Of a stretch of DNA of 64,000 nt, positions 48,468 through 58,019 are shown in pieces. This DNA is from CAVVZJ01 sp963752755. GTDB taxonomy: Bacteria > Planctomycetota > Planctomycetia > Isosphaerales > Isosphaeraceae. The DNA lies in NCBI GenBank assembly GCA_963752755.1, contig CAVVZJ010000001.1, positions 124,001-188,000 of the forward strand, given 5' to 3'. Positions within the stretch are counted from its first letter, which is position 1, and every line of letters starts with the position of its first letter. Under the pieces are notes generated by a model, which had not been told where the DNA came from, ran no database searches, and saw only the letters and a program-made list of their open reading frames with translations. The position numbers and the translations under genes were made by a program.

Positions 48468-51186
48468 ATGGAGACCTTGCTGGGCATCGGCCTGAGCAAC
48501 GCCCTGGCCGCCGCCGTGCTGGCCATGCCGGTGGCCCTCTTCGCCCGCCTCTTGCGTTCCCGACGGCCGGCCCTGGCTCATGGGCTCTGGCTCCTGGTCC
48601 TCCTGAAGCTGATCACGCCGCCCCTGTTCACCGTGCCGGTCCCCTGGCCAGCGGAGGAACCATCGGAGACCAGCAAGTCTGCGTCGTCGTCCGGGTGGCT
48701 GGGGCGGAGTCTGCGACGCCCCGGCGCCCTCACGGCCCGCCTGTCCCGGGGCGTCGCAGGACTCCGCCCCAGCCACCCAGGAATCGGAGAGGCTCGGTGG
48801 GCTCGGAGAAAACGTGTTCCCTTCACCGCATGAGCCGATCCCGACGCCGACACCGGTCGAACCCACCGCGACGCCTCCGAATGCCGCTCTCCCCGCCGCC
48901 GGACCGTCCCCCTCCTGGTCCTGGCGCGACGCCTTCGCCCTCGCCTGGCTGACCGGCTCGACCCTCTGGCTCGTCCTCGCCGCCTGGCGGATCGGACGTC
49001 TCCGCCGCGCCCTGAAGCTCGCCGGCCCGGCACCGCTCGAAGTCCGCGACCGCGTCGCGTCGTTGGCGACCCTGATCGGCCTCCGACGCCCCCCGCAAAC
49101 CGTCCTCGTCTCTGGCAATGTCGCCCCCCTGGTCTGGGCCCTCGGCGGCCGCGCCGGCTGGTCGTCCCTCGCGGACTCTGGGAACGCCTCGATCCCGACC
49201 AGCGCGACGCCCTGCTCCTCCACGAACTGGCCCACCTCCGCCGCCGCGACCACTGGGTCCGCCTCGTCGAGCTGCTCGCGACCGGCCTCTACTGGTGGCA
49301 TCCCGCCCTCTGGTGGGCGCGTCGGTCCTTGCACGAGGCGGAGGAGCAATGCTGCGACGCCTGGGTCGTCTGGGTCCGTCCCGAGTCGGCCCGCAACTAC
49401 GCCACCGCCCTGGTCGAAGCCGTCGATTTCCTCTCCACAACCCGAACCGCCCGCCTCCCCGTCGGCGCGAGCGGCCTGGGCCGGATCGGTCCCATCACGA
49501 GGAGGATCACCATGATCATGAAAGGCCAGACCCCCCGCGCCCTCTCCTGGCTCGGCGTCTTCACGCTCCTGGCCCTCGCCGCCCTTTTGCTCCCCTGGCT
49601 CCCCACCTGGGGCCAGTCCAGGGAGGAACGCCCGGCCACCGTCTCCGGCGACATCGACGCGGCCCGCCACCTGCTCGACGAGGTCGAGCTGCTCGCCAAT
49701 CAGGTGCAGTTGAAGAAGGCGCTCGTCCGCAAGGCCGAGGCCGGCCGCGCCGTTGCTGAGGCCGCGATGCAGCGATTCGAGCAGCGTGGTTTCGTAACTG
49801 AGGAAGACCTTCCCCGTCCGGGGGAAAAAGCCAAGGCCAAGGCCGAACTGGAGGTCGCCGAGGCCGACGTGGACGTCGCCCGCGCCGAGCTTCGCGAGGC
49901 CGAATTGAAGCTCACCCAGGCCCGCCGCCGGCTCGCCGGCCTGACCTCCGTGCCGGCCCGAACCCTCGCCCCCGGCCGCGCCGAGAACGTACCCACCCCC
50001 GAGGGCCGCGCGAGCACAAAGGTCCGGCGACCGGCGACCCCCGAGAACGCTACGCTCGTCAACCATCTCAAGCAGATCGGCCTCGCCCTCCACAACTACC
50101 ATTCCCAGCACGGCGCTTCCCTCCCCCTCGATCAACGCCGCCGACGGCACGCCGCTCCTGAGCTGGCGCGTCGCCCTCCTGCCGTACCTCGAAGCCGAGC
50201 CCCTCTACAAGCAATTCCACCTGGATCTGCCCTGGGACAACTCCGACAACTATCCCATGATCAACCGCATGCCGGAAGTCTTCCAGACGCGCGGCCGCTC
50301 CTGGCAGACCTCACTGCTCGCCCCCGTCGGCCCCAGCACGATCTGGGACAACCCGGCAGGGACGCCAATCTCGTCGATCACCGACGGCACATCGAACACG
50401 ATCGTCGTCGTCGCGGCCGACCAGGTCGCCGTGAACTGGACCCAGCCCGAAGACCTCGCGTATCCCGACCCCGAGGCGTTTGCCCGACTCTACGATTCCG
50501 GCTTCTGGGCCCTGTTCGCCGACGGCTCTGTCCGCCACCTCCAGCCCGCGAATCCGGCCGTCTTCCACGCCCTGTTCACCAGGGCCGGCGGTGAGGTCAT
50601 CCCGTCCGATCTGCTCGAAGTCTCCCGCCCCCGCCTCCCCTACGCGCAGCCGCCGCAGCCCACGCCTCCGCCCGCTGGCATGGGCATGATGTCCGGACCG
50701 GGCGGGATGCAGGCGATGATGGGGGCCATGTCGGGCGCGGGCATGCCAGGGGGAGCGACGATGCGTCCGTCCGGCATGTCGGGCATGATGCCCATGCCAG
50801 GCATGATGGGCGGCCAGGCCGCCTCGAAGAAGAAGGGCGTGCACGTCCGTGACGAATCCCTCAAGAAGATTCGAGAGCTCAGGAAAAGCGTCGCGGGGAC
50901 GATGAAAGCTGCCGAGACGGATGCGGATGCTGCAAAGGGAGGAGCGATGGGCATGATGCCCGGTATGGGTCGCATGACGTCGATGGAGGGGATGATGGGC
51001 GGCATGCCAGGCATGATGCCCGGCGCCGGATCCGCAACCTCGGATCAGATCGCCGCGTTGAAGGCCCGGGTTGAACAACTCCGCCAGGAGAACCAGACCC
51101 TCCGAGAACGTCTGCGCCAGCGGTCGCCCGAGCCTTCCGACGCGCCCCAGACCGAGACGACTCCGGAGGTGAAGGAACCGGAATGA
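48468..51186 (+). CDS. BlaR1-type M56 peptidase fused to DUF1559 and a Met-rich tail (frame-broken)
   Basis: About 900 residues. N-terminal membrane helices (NALAAAVLAMPVALFARLLR, LAHGLWLLVLLKLITPPLF) surround the M56 zinc peptidase with HELAHLRRRDHW and LHEAEEQCCDAWVV. A further helix (WLGVFTLLALAALLLPWLP), a coiled coil (residues about 360-430) and a DUF1559-like domain follow (NHLKQIGLALHNYHSQHG, FADGSVRHLQ). The last 180 residues are Met/Gly-rich (MPMPGMMGG, MEGMMGGMPGMMPG) with a short coiled coil. Frames break near 48640-48790 (at an inserted palindrome), 49175 (-1) and 50128 (+1). It presumably senses a ligand outside and cleaves the BlaI-like repressor. GAAAGGAGG precedes ATG. Confidence 0.82.
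48693..48778. repeat. palindromic element inside the BlaR1-like gene
   Basis: Arms at 48693-48724 and 48746-48778 are inverted copies beginning GGGTGGCTGGGGCGGAGTC and differ by one missing base in the left arm. The spacer is 21 bases. It lies in the coding region, in the linker after the first helices, and coincides with a change of reading frame. It resembles the 18513 palindrome in its GGGTGGC ends. Confidence 0.8.
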
Positions 51187-51806
51187 TACCGAACCCTCGT
51201 ACCGTTCTGGGCACTCGAACCGACGAAAATGGGCAATCTGGGAAAACTTCGGGTTCGGCCGAGCGGCGATTTTCAGAGCCATCCCCGCCGGTTTTCCGCG
51301 TCAATCACGACTCTTGAGGACAAAATGCCCGCGCCGAACTCCGCGCCGACGGACCGATTCGCAGCGATCTTTGACAACTCGACAACATCCACGGCGGTCC
51401 CGCGGTCCCCAATCTTTCCCCGCGGACCGCCCATCCTGCTGGGAAACGGGCTGAGATCCGAGGACGACGCTCCTCGAAAACGCAAAACGAAGCCAACCGA
51501 TCGGCCGCCTCAACCGTCAATGGGACAACGAGTTTTGCACGTTCCGGAGCGTCCGCGGAGCGCACGCGCCGAGTGGTGGTGGCCTCGGCCTCACCAGCGG
51601 TCCTTCCTGGCCACCGACCCAGCGCGCTCGGTGGCGGTTCTCTCGCAGAGGCGCGGAGGACGCAGGAGAGAGTGACCGAGACGCGGCGAGATCACGGCGG
51701 CGGGCCGGAGGCGAACTCCAGCCCCGCGCTTTCCCCCAGCCGACGGACCGGTGTGCGGAGATGGACTCCGTTCACCCGTCCTCGAACCAGTGACCCAGGA
51801 CCCGAT
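51187..51806. other. gene-free region with dispersed repeat copy
   Basis: 620 bases between convergent genes without a supported ORF. The second copy of the 97-base repeat lies at 51474-51570. The other short frames here are overlapping and of low quality. Confidence 0.5.
51474..51570 (-). repeat. dispersed intergenic repeat, copy 2
   Basis: On the minus strand it starts GGCGCGTGCGCTCCG and ends with a block beginning GGTTGGCTTCG, exactly as spaced in the copy at 9475-9571. A further stretch with CTCTG and CCTCCGCG precedes both copies, so the related segment may be nearer 200 bases. Confidence 0.5.
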
Positions 51807-52571
51807 TCAGATCAAGCTTTCCAGCAGAAGCTTGATCTTGCGGACCTCCAGTTCCACGTCGAACGGCGGGTCGAGGGCGTCGAGGATTGAGACGGTCAAG
51901 GAGCGGTCGTAGCCGTGACGTTCGAGGAGGTTGACGAAGCGGCCGTATTCGATCTCGCCCTGGCCGACGCGGATCTGAAAGGCGTCGGGACCGCGGCCGG
52001 TGTCGCGGAAGTGGAGGTTCTGGACGTAGGGGAAGATCTCGTCGTAGAGGGCCCCCTGATTCGGGCCGTTGATGTAGTGGCTCGGGTCGAGCGTCAGGCC
52101 GAGGCCTGGCACGGCCTGGCAGAGGGCAATCGCCTGCGAGGGCAAGGCGGTCAGGGTCTTCGAGTGCGTCTCGACCGTCAGAACTAGGCCCTCACGCACG
52201 GCGATCTCCGAGAGGCCGGAGAGACGCTGGACCTCGTCGTCAAACGAGGAGCCGGCCGGCGCGGCGGGGATCGTCAGGACGGCGACCGTCAGCGACTTGG
52301 CCAGGCGACACATCGCCTCGAAGCGCCGCTTGAAGGTCTTGGCGTCCACGTCGCCGAAGTCCAGATCGAGCGCCGAGGGCGTCAGGCTCGGGCCGGAGCG
52401 GAGCCGCTGGATGGCGGCGTCCGGATTCTCGGCGACCTCGGAAGGGCGCAGGTGGTGGCCCCCTTCGTGGATCGCCAGGTCGATCTTGTTGAATTCGAGA
52501 TCGGCGATATGACGCAGGGCCGACTCCAGCGGCTCCCGCGAGAAGCAGAGCGTACTGCAAGCGACGAACAC
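51807..52571 (-). CDS. sugar phosphate isomerase/epimerase-like TIM barrel
   Basis: 254 residues from GTG 52571 with AGGAGGGG about six bases upstream. It has the xylose isomerase-like/AP endonuclease 2 fold: FNKIDLAIHEGGHH, LVLTVETHSKTL, LGLTLDPSHYINGP, NLHFRDTGRG and a final VSILDALDPP. The Glu, Asp, His and Asp at the strand ends are the expected metal ligands. The substrate is not predictable. It is cytoplasmic; no signal is present. It lies just downstream of the giant glycosidase-like gene, on the same strand, 100 bases away. Confidence 0.85.
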   Translation of the reverse strand: MFVACSTLCFSREPLESALRHIADLEFNKIDLAIHEGGHHLRPSEVAENPDAAIQRLRSGPSLTPSALDLDFGDVDAKTFKRRFEAMCRLAKSLTVAVLTIPAAPAGSSFDDEVQRLSGLSEIAVREGLVLTVETHSKTLTALPSQAIALCQAVPGLGLTLDPSHYINGPNQGALYDEIFPYVQNLHFRDTGRGPDAFQIRVGQGEIEYGRFVNLLERHGYDRSLTVSILDALDPPFDVELEVRKIKLLLESLI

Positions 52572-52672
52572 CCGACCCCTCCTGTCCCTCCGTGGGGAGG
52601 CTCGGCGCCCTATTTGGGATACGAACGGGCCAAAATGGACCGTCGGGGCCGCCCACCCCCGGTGTTTGGATC

Positions 52673-55600
52673 TTACCGCAGGCGGCGTCCGGGGGGTAGG
52701 TCATTCGCCTGGCCGGTCCGCAAGGGGGCGGGTTCGGCCTCGGGCACGACCGGCCGGGCGCGGTGGGAGGCGATCAGGCGGGCGAAGTCGGCGAACCGGC
52801 CGCGACGGTAAGCGTGCAGGGCGTCGGTCAGGATCTGCTGCACCCGACGGCCCGACTCGCTCGGCCCCCGGCCGGTAACCGAGACGTCATCGACCCAGAG
52901 CGTGCCCGTTGCCGGACCCAGCCACTCGAACCGGAGCCGCAAGCGATCCAGCCCCCCGGTGGGCAGCTCGGGGACGCGGACCAATCGCTCGGCCCATTCG
53001 GCACCGACAGGCACATCGGCATGTCTCAGGACGGCCCGGCCCGCCGCCTCGCCCTCAATCCAGACGCGGACCCGGGCCTCGTCCCGATCGGTCCGGAGCC
53101 AGGCGTGGACGGTCAATTCCGTGCCGCCCGGCGGCAGGAACGGATCGCAGGCCGTTGCCGCCGGCAGGGCGCGGGCGTCCAGTCGGAGGGAACCCTGGCC
53201 GCCGTGGGGCTTCTCGGCGTCGAGTCGCACGGCGACGGCCGGGTCTCCCGCCGCCGACCAGCCGCGTGGCGACCGCTCCGGCGGCGGCTTGGAGGCTCGG
53301 ATCTCCGCAACCAGGGTGTCCCGCCGCGGCGCCGGCGGCTCGAAGCCCGGCGACGGCGGCCCGATCGAGCCCTCGCCCTCGGTCAGCCGGCCCAGCCGGT
53401 CGGAGAGCCCCTCGGCCCGCGCCTCCAGCTCCGCCCGCTTCGGCAGATAGGTCCCCTTCGCCTCGACCCGGACCCCCGCCGTGCCGACCCGCACGGCCGC
53501 GGCGCCGAAGGGCGGCAGCCGCAGCACCAGTTGCCGGCCCCCGCCGGGGTCCGGCCCGGGCTCCAGCCGCAGGCCGCGGCCGAGGTCATCGACCTCCCCC
53601 TTCGAGCCAGCCGGCGCGTTCAGCACGGCCTCCTGCAAGACCTCATAAGGCGTGTCGTTGGCCAGGGCCAGGTACGTCCGACCGCCGGCCGACCACGACC
53701 GGACCGCCACCCCGGAGTTCAGCCGCGGCGTGGGCAACTCGGTCTCCGACGGACCCGGCAGGCTCCGATAGATCCTCGCGAACTGTGCCACCCGCAGCTC
53801 CCGGCCCGCCACCGCCTCGGTGTCGAGCACGATCCAGCGCGGGTCGAGCACGGCCAGGGCGTGCCCGAGCGGCTCGTCGCCGGCCATCGGCAGCGCCGAG
53901 AGCCGCAAGGCCCCGGGGCCGCTCGATGCCGGAGCGCCGCCCAGCAGCAGGCCCCGGACGGGTCGGGCGGCGACGCTCGCGTCCAGCTCGGGACTCAGGG
54001 CGAGGTCGTGGGCCAGGCCATCGGGGTCGGGGCCGACGCCACGAAGCACGACCGGCCCTTTCGGGTCGTCGGGCCAGCGGTCGAGGTCCAGGCCGACGGC
54101 CTTCCACGCCTCCAGGGCGGCCTGGCCCGTGCGGTCGGCCCGGCGGGCTTCGTCGCCAGCGGGGCCGTCATCGAGTCCCGGCGTCGCCACGGCCAGGATC
54201 GCCCCCGGCGCGGCCGACCGCACGGCATCGGCCAGCTCGTCGTAGAGCGCCGCCACCCGCTCGGAACGCCAGTCGAGCCACGCCTTCCGGCCCGCACCCG
54301 TCACGAACTTCGCTCGCGCCGCGAACCGACCCGGATCGTCGTTGCCTTGCCCCGGTAGCTCGCGGAGCACCTCGGCCGCGAACATCGCACGGACGAAGGC
54401 GTTATACGTATCGTCATCCAGGCCCGACTCCGGCCCGCCCGGCAAGGTCGCGCCCGGACCGAGTCGGATCAACAGGCCGCTCAGGTTCGGGTGGGCTAGC
54501 CTGGGCGCGATCGCCGACGCGACCCGCTCCTTCAACGCCCCGGCCACCTCCGGATGCAGCGGCTGATACGATGGCCCGCCGCCCTCCGTGTCGGCCCGTC
54601 CCCGGGCGTCGATCCGGACCAGTCCGCGCTCCCTCGCCTCGGCCGAGCCCGGCGACGGCAGGTCCGGCAGGGGACCGTCGAGCCGCGTCTCCAGCAAGGC
54701 GCTGACCCCGCGACGGCCCATCACGCGGAGGACCAGCGCCAGCCGGTCCGGACCCAGCGCGTCCTCGGCCGCCTGGCCGTCGAGGGCCATCCGGTCGCGG
54801 CGATCATCGGCCAGACCGTCGGGCAGGACGACCGCCGATGCTCCCAGATGGGCGAGGTAGCTGGCCAGGTTGCGGGCCATGCCCAGCACGTCGTCGGCCG
54901 GCACGCCGTCCACCGCGCCGCCAAAGCGGTCGAGCGATGCGGGCTCGGGCAGGTGCAGGGCCAGCATCCGGGGCGACTCCGGGTGCGTCTCGGCCAGCGT
55001 GGCCGGAGGCAACTCGCCGGCCAGCTCGGCCAGCTCGACCGAGGCCAGCCGCACCGACGACCGCTCGCCCCGGTTGACCAGCACCAGCACCGGGTCGGCC
55101 GCGTCCGGCCAGACCGCCCAGGAGAAGACCACCGGCTCGTCTCCCTCGCCCATCGCCGGACCGGAGGCGCAGGCGTCGAGCAAGACCCTTGGCCGTCCCG
55201 ACCGACCGCCCGGCACGACCAGGGCCACGCCGAGCGCCTCAGGGTGGCCACCGGCCACCTTCACCGTCAAGCGGTGCGGCCGGCCCGGGTGCGGCGTCTT
55301 CAACCCGATCGCCGACCAGGCCAGGCCGGACGGGTCGGCCGGCGGCAAGACCGCCGCCTCCGAACCGCTCCGCGCGATCCAGCCCCGGAGCCGGTCGCGC
55401 AACCCGGCCTCCACCAAGGCCTCCTCGGGCACCGCCCAGTCGGCCCGACCGGGCCCTGACCCGGCCGCCCGACCTGAGGCCGCCGGTCGGCCCCCGATAA
55501 GCCGTGTGAAATCGACCCCATCGACGACCGTGGGCGCCGTGCCCGGTGAGGGCATCGGCAAGGGACGCGGCGAGAGCACCGCCACCGTCAGCCGGCGCAC

Positions 55601-56443
55601 GGCCGAGCCCGACGGCCCCCGCGCTCGTCGCTTGAGCAGGCGGGCCAGTCGCGAGCCCTCCAGCGACTCGGCCGGCTCCCAGCTCGCCCGGACCTCCAGC
55701 AGATACGTCCCCTCGACGGCTGGCATTGGCACCGCCAGCACCCGCGCCGGCGGGTTCAGGGCGTTCGACGGCACCACCTCTGGCCGACCCTCCACCCGCG
55801 CCAGCGTGGGACCGCCCCGGATCGGCCGCAGCTCCAGCGAGTAACGCACCGCCAGCGGCATCGGCTCGGCGGTCAGGATGTTGAATCCGAGCGTCACTGG
55901 CAGCCGGGCCCCCGGCGTCACCGTGCCATCCCCCTCGGCCAGGTGGACCTCCAGCGCGTCCCAGGGCAGCCGCTCGATCGTCACCGACATGGGTGACTGC
56001 GGCATCGTCCGCTGCGGGCCGTCGAGCAGACCGACGATCGGAAACTGGGTGACCTGACCACCCGCCCGCACCAGCAGGCTCCCCCCCAGGGGAGCTTCCA
56101 CACGCACCCGGACCCGACCAGCCGGCCCTTCGCCAAGGGTCCAGATTTCCGGCGTTCCCTTGTCCGGACCGCTCGGCTCAATCCCTTCGGTCCCCCGGGG
56201 CCACGTCAGGGCCTCAACCACCCGACCCTCGGTTAACTCCAGCTCGACCGCTTTCGCGGCCCGATCCGCGCCCGTGGGTAAGGCGGGAAGTTCCGTGCTA
56301 CCCCAGGTTATCTCCACCGTCAGGCGGACCTGCCCGGAGTCATAAATCCTTGTCCTAACAGGAGCTCCGCGCAAAGATCCGACGCAGAGCCCGAGCAGGG
56401 CCAGCAGCGTGATCCCCAGTCTCTCGCGCAGTCCTTTGCGCAT
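52673..56443 (-). CDS. very large exported protein with glycosidase-like central region
   Basis: 1256 residues. The signal peptide (LGITLLALLGLCVGSLRG) is followed by beta-rich modules to about residue 470. A central part has TIM-barrel character typical of family-10-like glycosyl hydrolases (GMARNLASYLAHLGASAVVL, LRVMGRRGVSALLETRLDGP, AWLDWRSERVAALYDELADA, ARPVRGLLLGGAP). The C-terminus has a jelly-roll, carbohydrate-binding-like domain (ARVRVWIEGEAAGRAVLR, GTLWVDDVSVTGRG). It is probably periplasmic or secreted. The enzyme class is inferred by resemblance only; catalytic acids are not certain. No frame break occurs over 3.7 kb. Confidence 0.65.
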   Translation of the reverse strand: MRKGLRERLGITLLALLGLCVGSLRGAPVRTRIYDSGQVRLTVEITWGSTELPALPTGADRAAKAVELELTEGRVVEALTWPRGTEGIEPSGPDKGTPEIWTLGEGPAGRVRVRVEAPLGGSLLVRAGGQVTQFPIVGLLDGPQRTMPQSPMSVTIERLPWDALEVHLAEGDGTVTPGARLPVTLGFNILTAEPMPLAVRYSLELRPIRGGPTLARVEGRPEVVPSNALNPPARVLAVPMPAVEGTYLLEVRASWEPAESLEGSRLARLLKRRARGPSGSAVRRLTVAVLSPRPLPMPSPGTAPTVVDGVDFTRLIGGRPAASGRAAGSGPGRADWAVPEEALVEAGLRDRLRGWIARSGSEAAVLPPADPSGLAWSAIGLKTPHPGRPHRLTVKVAGGHPEALGVALVVPGGRSGRPRVLLDACASGPAMGEGDEPVVFSWAVWPDAADPVLVLVNRGERSSVRLASVELAELAGELPPATLAETHPESPRMLALHLPEPASLDRFGGAVDGVPADDVLGMARNLASYLAHLGASAVVLPDGLADDRRDRMALDGQAAEDALGPDRLALVLRVMGRRGVSALLETRLDGPLPDLPSPGSAEARERGLVRIDARGRADTEGGGPSYQPLHPEVAGALKERVASAIAPRLAHPNLSGLLIRLGPGATLPGGPESGLDDDTYNAFVRAMFAAEVLRELPGQGNDDPGRFAARAKFVTGAGRKAWLDWRSERVAALYDELADAVRSAAPGAILAVATPGLDDGPAGDEARRADRTGQAALEAWKAVGLDLDRWPDDPKGPVVLRGVGPDPDGLAHDLALSPELDASVAARPVRGLLLGGAPASSGPGALRLSALPMAGDEPLGHALAVLDPRWIVLDTEAVAGRELRVAQFARIYRSLPGPSETELPTPRLNSGVAVRSWSAGGRTYLALANDTPYEVLQEAVLNAPAGSKGEVDDLGRGLRLEPGPDPGGGRQLVLRLPPFGAAAVRVGTAGVRVEAKGTYLPKRAELEARAEGLSDRLGRLTEGEGSIGPPSPGFEPPAPRRDTLVAEIRASKPPPERSPRGWSAAGDPAVAVRLDAEKPHGGQGSLRLDARALPAATACDPFLPPGGTELTVHAWLRTDRDEARVRVWIEGEAAGRAVLRHADVPVGAEWAERLVRVPELPTGGLDRLRLRFEWLGPATGTLWVDDVSVTGRGPSESGRRVQQILTDALHAYRRGRFADFARLIASHRARPVVPEAEPAPLRTGQANDLPPGRRLR

Positions 56444-56450
56444 GCAGAGC

Positions 56451-56570
56451 CTATTGCTCAGGGTCGCCTCGGAACCGGGGGCCGGCGCGCCGCGTCCCTG
56501 CGACTGCCCCGGCGATCGTCACAATCAATATGACACCGACAATCGGAATAATCCCCCCGGCCGACACCAT
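56451..56570 (-). CDS. possible 39-residue membrane peptide
   Basis: MVSAGGIIPIVGVILIVTIA continues AGAVAGTRRAGPRF and ends RGDPEQ: one helix and a basic tail. It is seven bases upstream of the giant gene on the same strand. No clear ribosome-binding site is visible, so it remains tentative. Confidence 0.4.
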   Translation of the reverse strand: MVSAGGIIPIVGVILIVTIAGAVAGTRRAGPRFRGDPEQ

Positions 56571-56820
56571 CGGCAGGCCAGCCCCACCGACTGGAGAGAA
56601 TCTTCCGACCCAGACCGCTTTGGCATGGGATTCGTGCCTGGAGGGGTTGCATCGTGTGAGTCCAGCTCCAAAATACTTTGCCACGTGTTTGGTAGTCTGG
56701 ACTGGCTGCATAATCTAAAGGAAACGGGTATCATCAACGCCACCGAAAGCGCGCTGATGATCATCGGTCCTGGACTTCCGGTCGAGGCCGACTGTTGACC
56801 ACTCCCACCAGGTTGAACCC

Positions 56821-57702
56821 ATGAAATTGCTCCTGCTTCGATGGCTCCTGCTTCTGTCGGTCAACCGTCCCAATGCCTGGGAGCCGACCGACCACATGGT
56901 CCCCGCCGGCTGGGAGGGCAATCCCTGGGGTCCGGCCGCCACGCGAGCCCGCGCCGAAGGCGAGCTGCCGCCGATCCCCGCCAACCCCTGGATGCGCCGC
57001 TGGCGCGACTGGGGACGGCAGGCCCTCCACGACGGTGACATTGTCTTCCGCCGCGGCGACGCCCGGTTGCTCTTCGGGTATTTCCCGTTCAGCCGGTTCA
57101 TTGCCCACGCCAGCAACAGCCCGTTCTCGCACACCGGCATCGTCGTGGTCGAGGATGGCACGCCGGTCGTCTATGACACGACCTATCACAGCGTCCAGCG
57201 CCAGCCGTTCGAGGTCTGGATGCTCGATAACGTCGGCGCCGTCGGCGTCAAGCGGTTGCGGCCCGAGTATCGCGACCGGATTCCCGACGTTGTTGCCTTC
57301 TGCCACCGCGTCTTCGAAGCGCAGGTGCCCTTTGACTACAACCTCGACCTCGGCGACGACGCCCTCTACTGCGTCGAGATGACCGAGAAGGCCTTCCGGG
57401 CCGCCGGGTTGCCGCTCTCCGAGCCGGTCCGCCTCGGTGACATGGAGCGGGCCCACGAATACATTGGCGCGATCTTCTGGCTCCAGTACTTCTCACGCTG
57501 GACGCTCAAGCGGCCGCTCACCCTGGAGCAGCCGGTCTTCTTCCCGGGCAACGAGCGCCACGGCATCTGGTCGTCGCCGAAGCTCCAGACCGTCTTCCCC
57601 CCCTCCCTCATGGCCGACGGCCCCGGCCCTGCCTCCGCCACCGATGTCGCCCAGCAAACCGCCCCCGACTCGCTACGTCCCCGCGAGACGCCCCGCCCCT
57701 GA
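56821..57702 (+). CDS. YiiX/C92-type papain-like cysteine hydrolase
   Basis: 293 residues with an N-terminal hydrophobic segment (KLLLLRWLLLLSV). The permuted NlpC/P60-like core shows LHDGDIVFRRGDARLLFG, SPFSHTGIVVVEDGTPVVYD with the His, and LGDDALYCVEMTEKAFRAAG with the Cys. These are the hallmarks of the YiiX/YebB group, which probably cleave amide bonds in cell-wall or lipid substrates. It is likely membrane or periplasmic. It is divergent from the giant gene. The Pro/Ala-rich end is variable. Confidence 0.85.
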   Translation: MKLLLLRWLLLLSVNRPNAWEPTDHMVPAGWEGNPWGPAATRARAEGELPPIPANPWMRRWRDWGRQALHDGDIVFRRGDARLLFGYFPFSRFIAHASNSPFSHTGIVVVEDGTPVVYDTTYHSVQRQPFEVWMLDNVGAVGVKRLRPEYRDRIPDVVAFCHRVFEAQVPFDYNLDLGDDALYCVEMTEKAFRAAGLPLSEPVRLGDMERAHEYIGAIFWLQYFSRWTLKRPLTLEQPVFFPGNERHGIWSSPKLQTVFPPSLMADGPGPASATDVAQQTAPDSLRPRETPRP

Positions 57703-58019
57703 TTCCTCCCCCTCGGCTGGTTCCTCCCTGGACCCTCTCCCGCCCGGAGTGCGTGATCGCTCAGCGGCCGGGGGAGGGTCGCCTCGCCGTCTCCCCGATC
57801 TCGTCATCGACCCGCCTCCAATCGCAAAGCTCTCCCCCTCGCGACCGCCATCGGTGAACGGGTGGAATCGAGAGCCGTCGTGGCGAACAGGGTGTCCCGG
57901 CCTCTCGGCCCGCCGCGCCGGCATTGATCTTGCACCCTCGGTCGCGACAACCGTCGCCTTCCACGGGGGGCGATCCTCGACCGACCGGAACCGACGAGAC
58001 GAGCGGGAGTCAAGCCGTC
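57703..58019. other. intergenic region
   Basis: 317 bases between two plus-strand genes. GAGCGGGAG precedes the next start. No terminator with a clear T-tract is seen. Confidence 0.4.
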
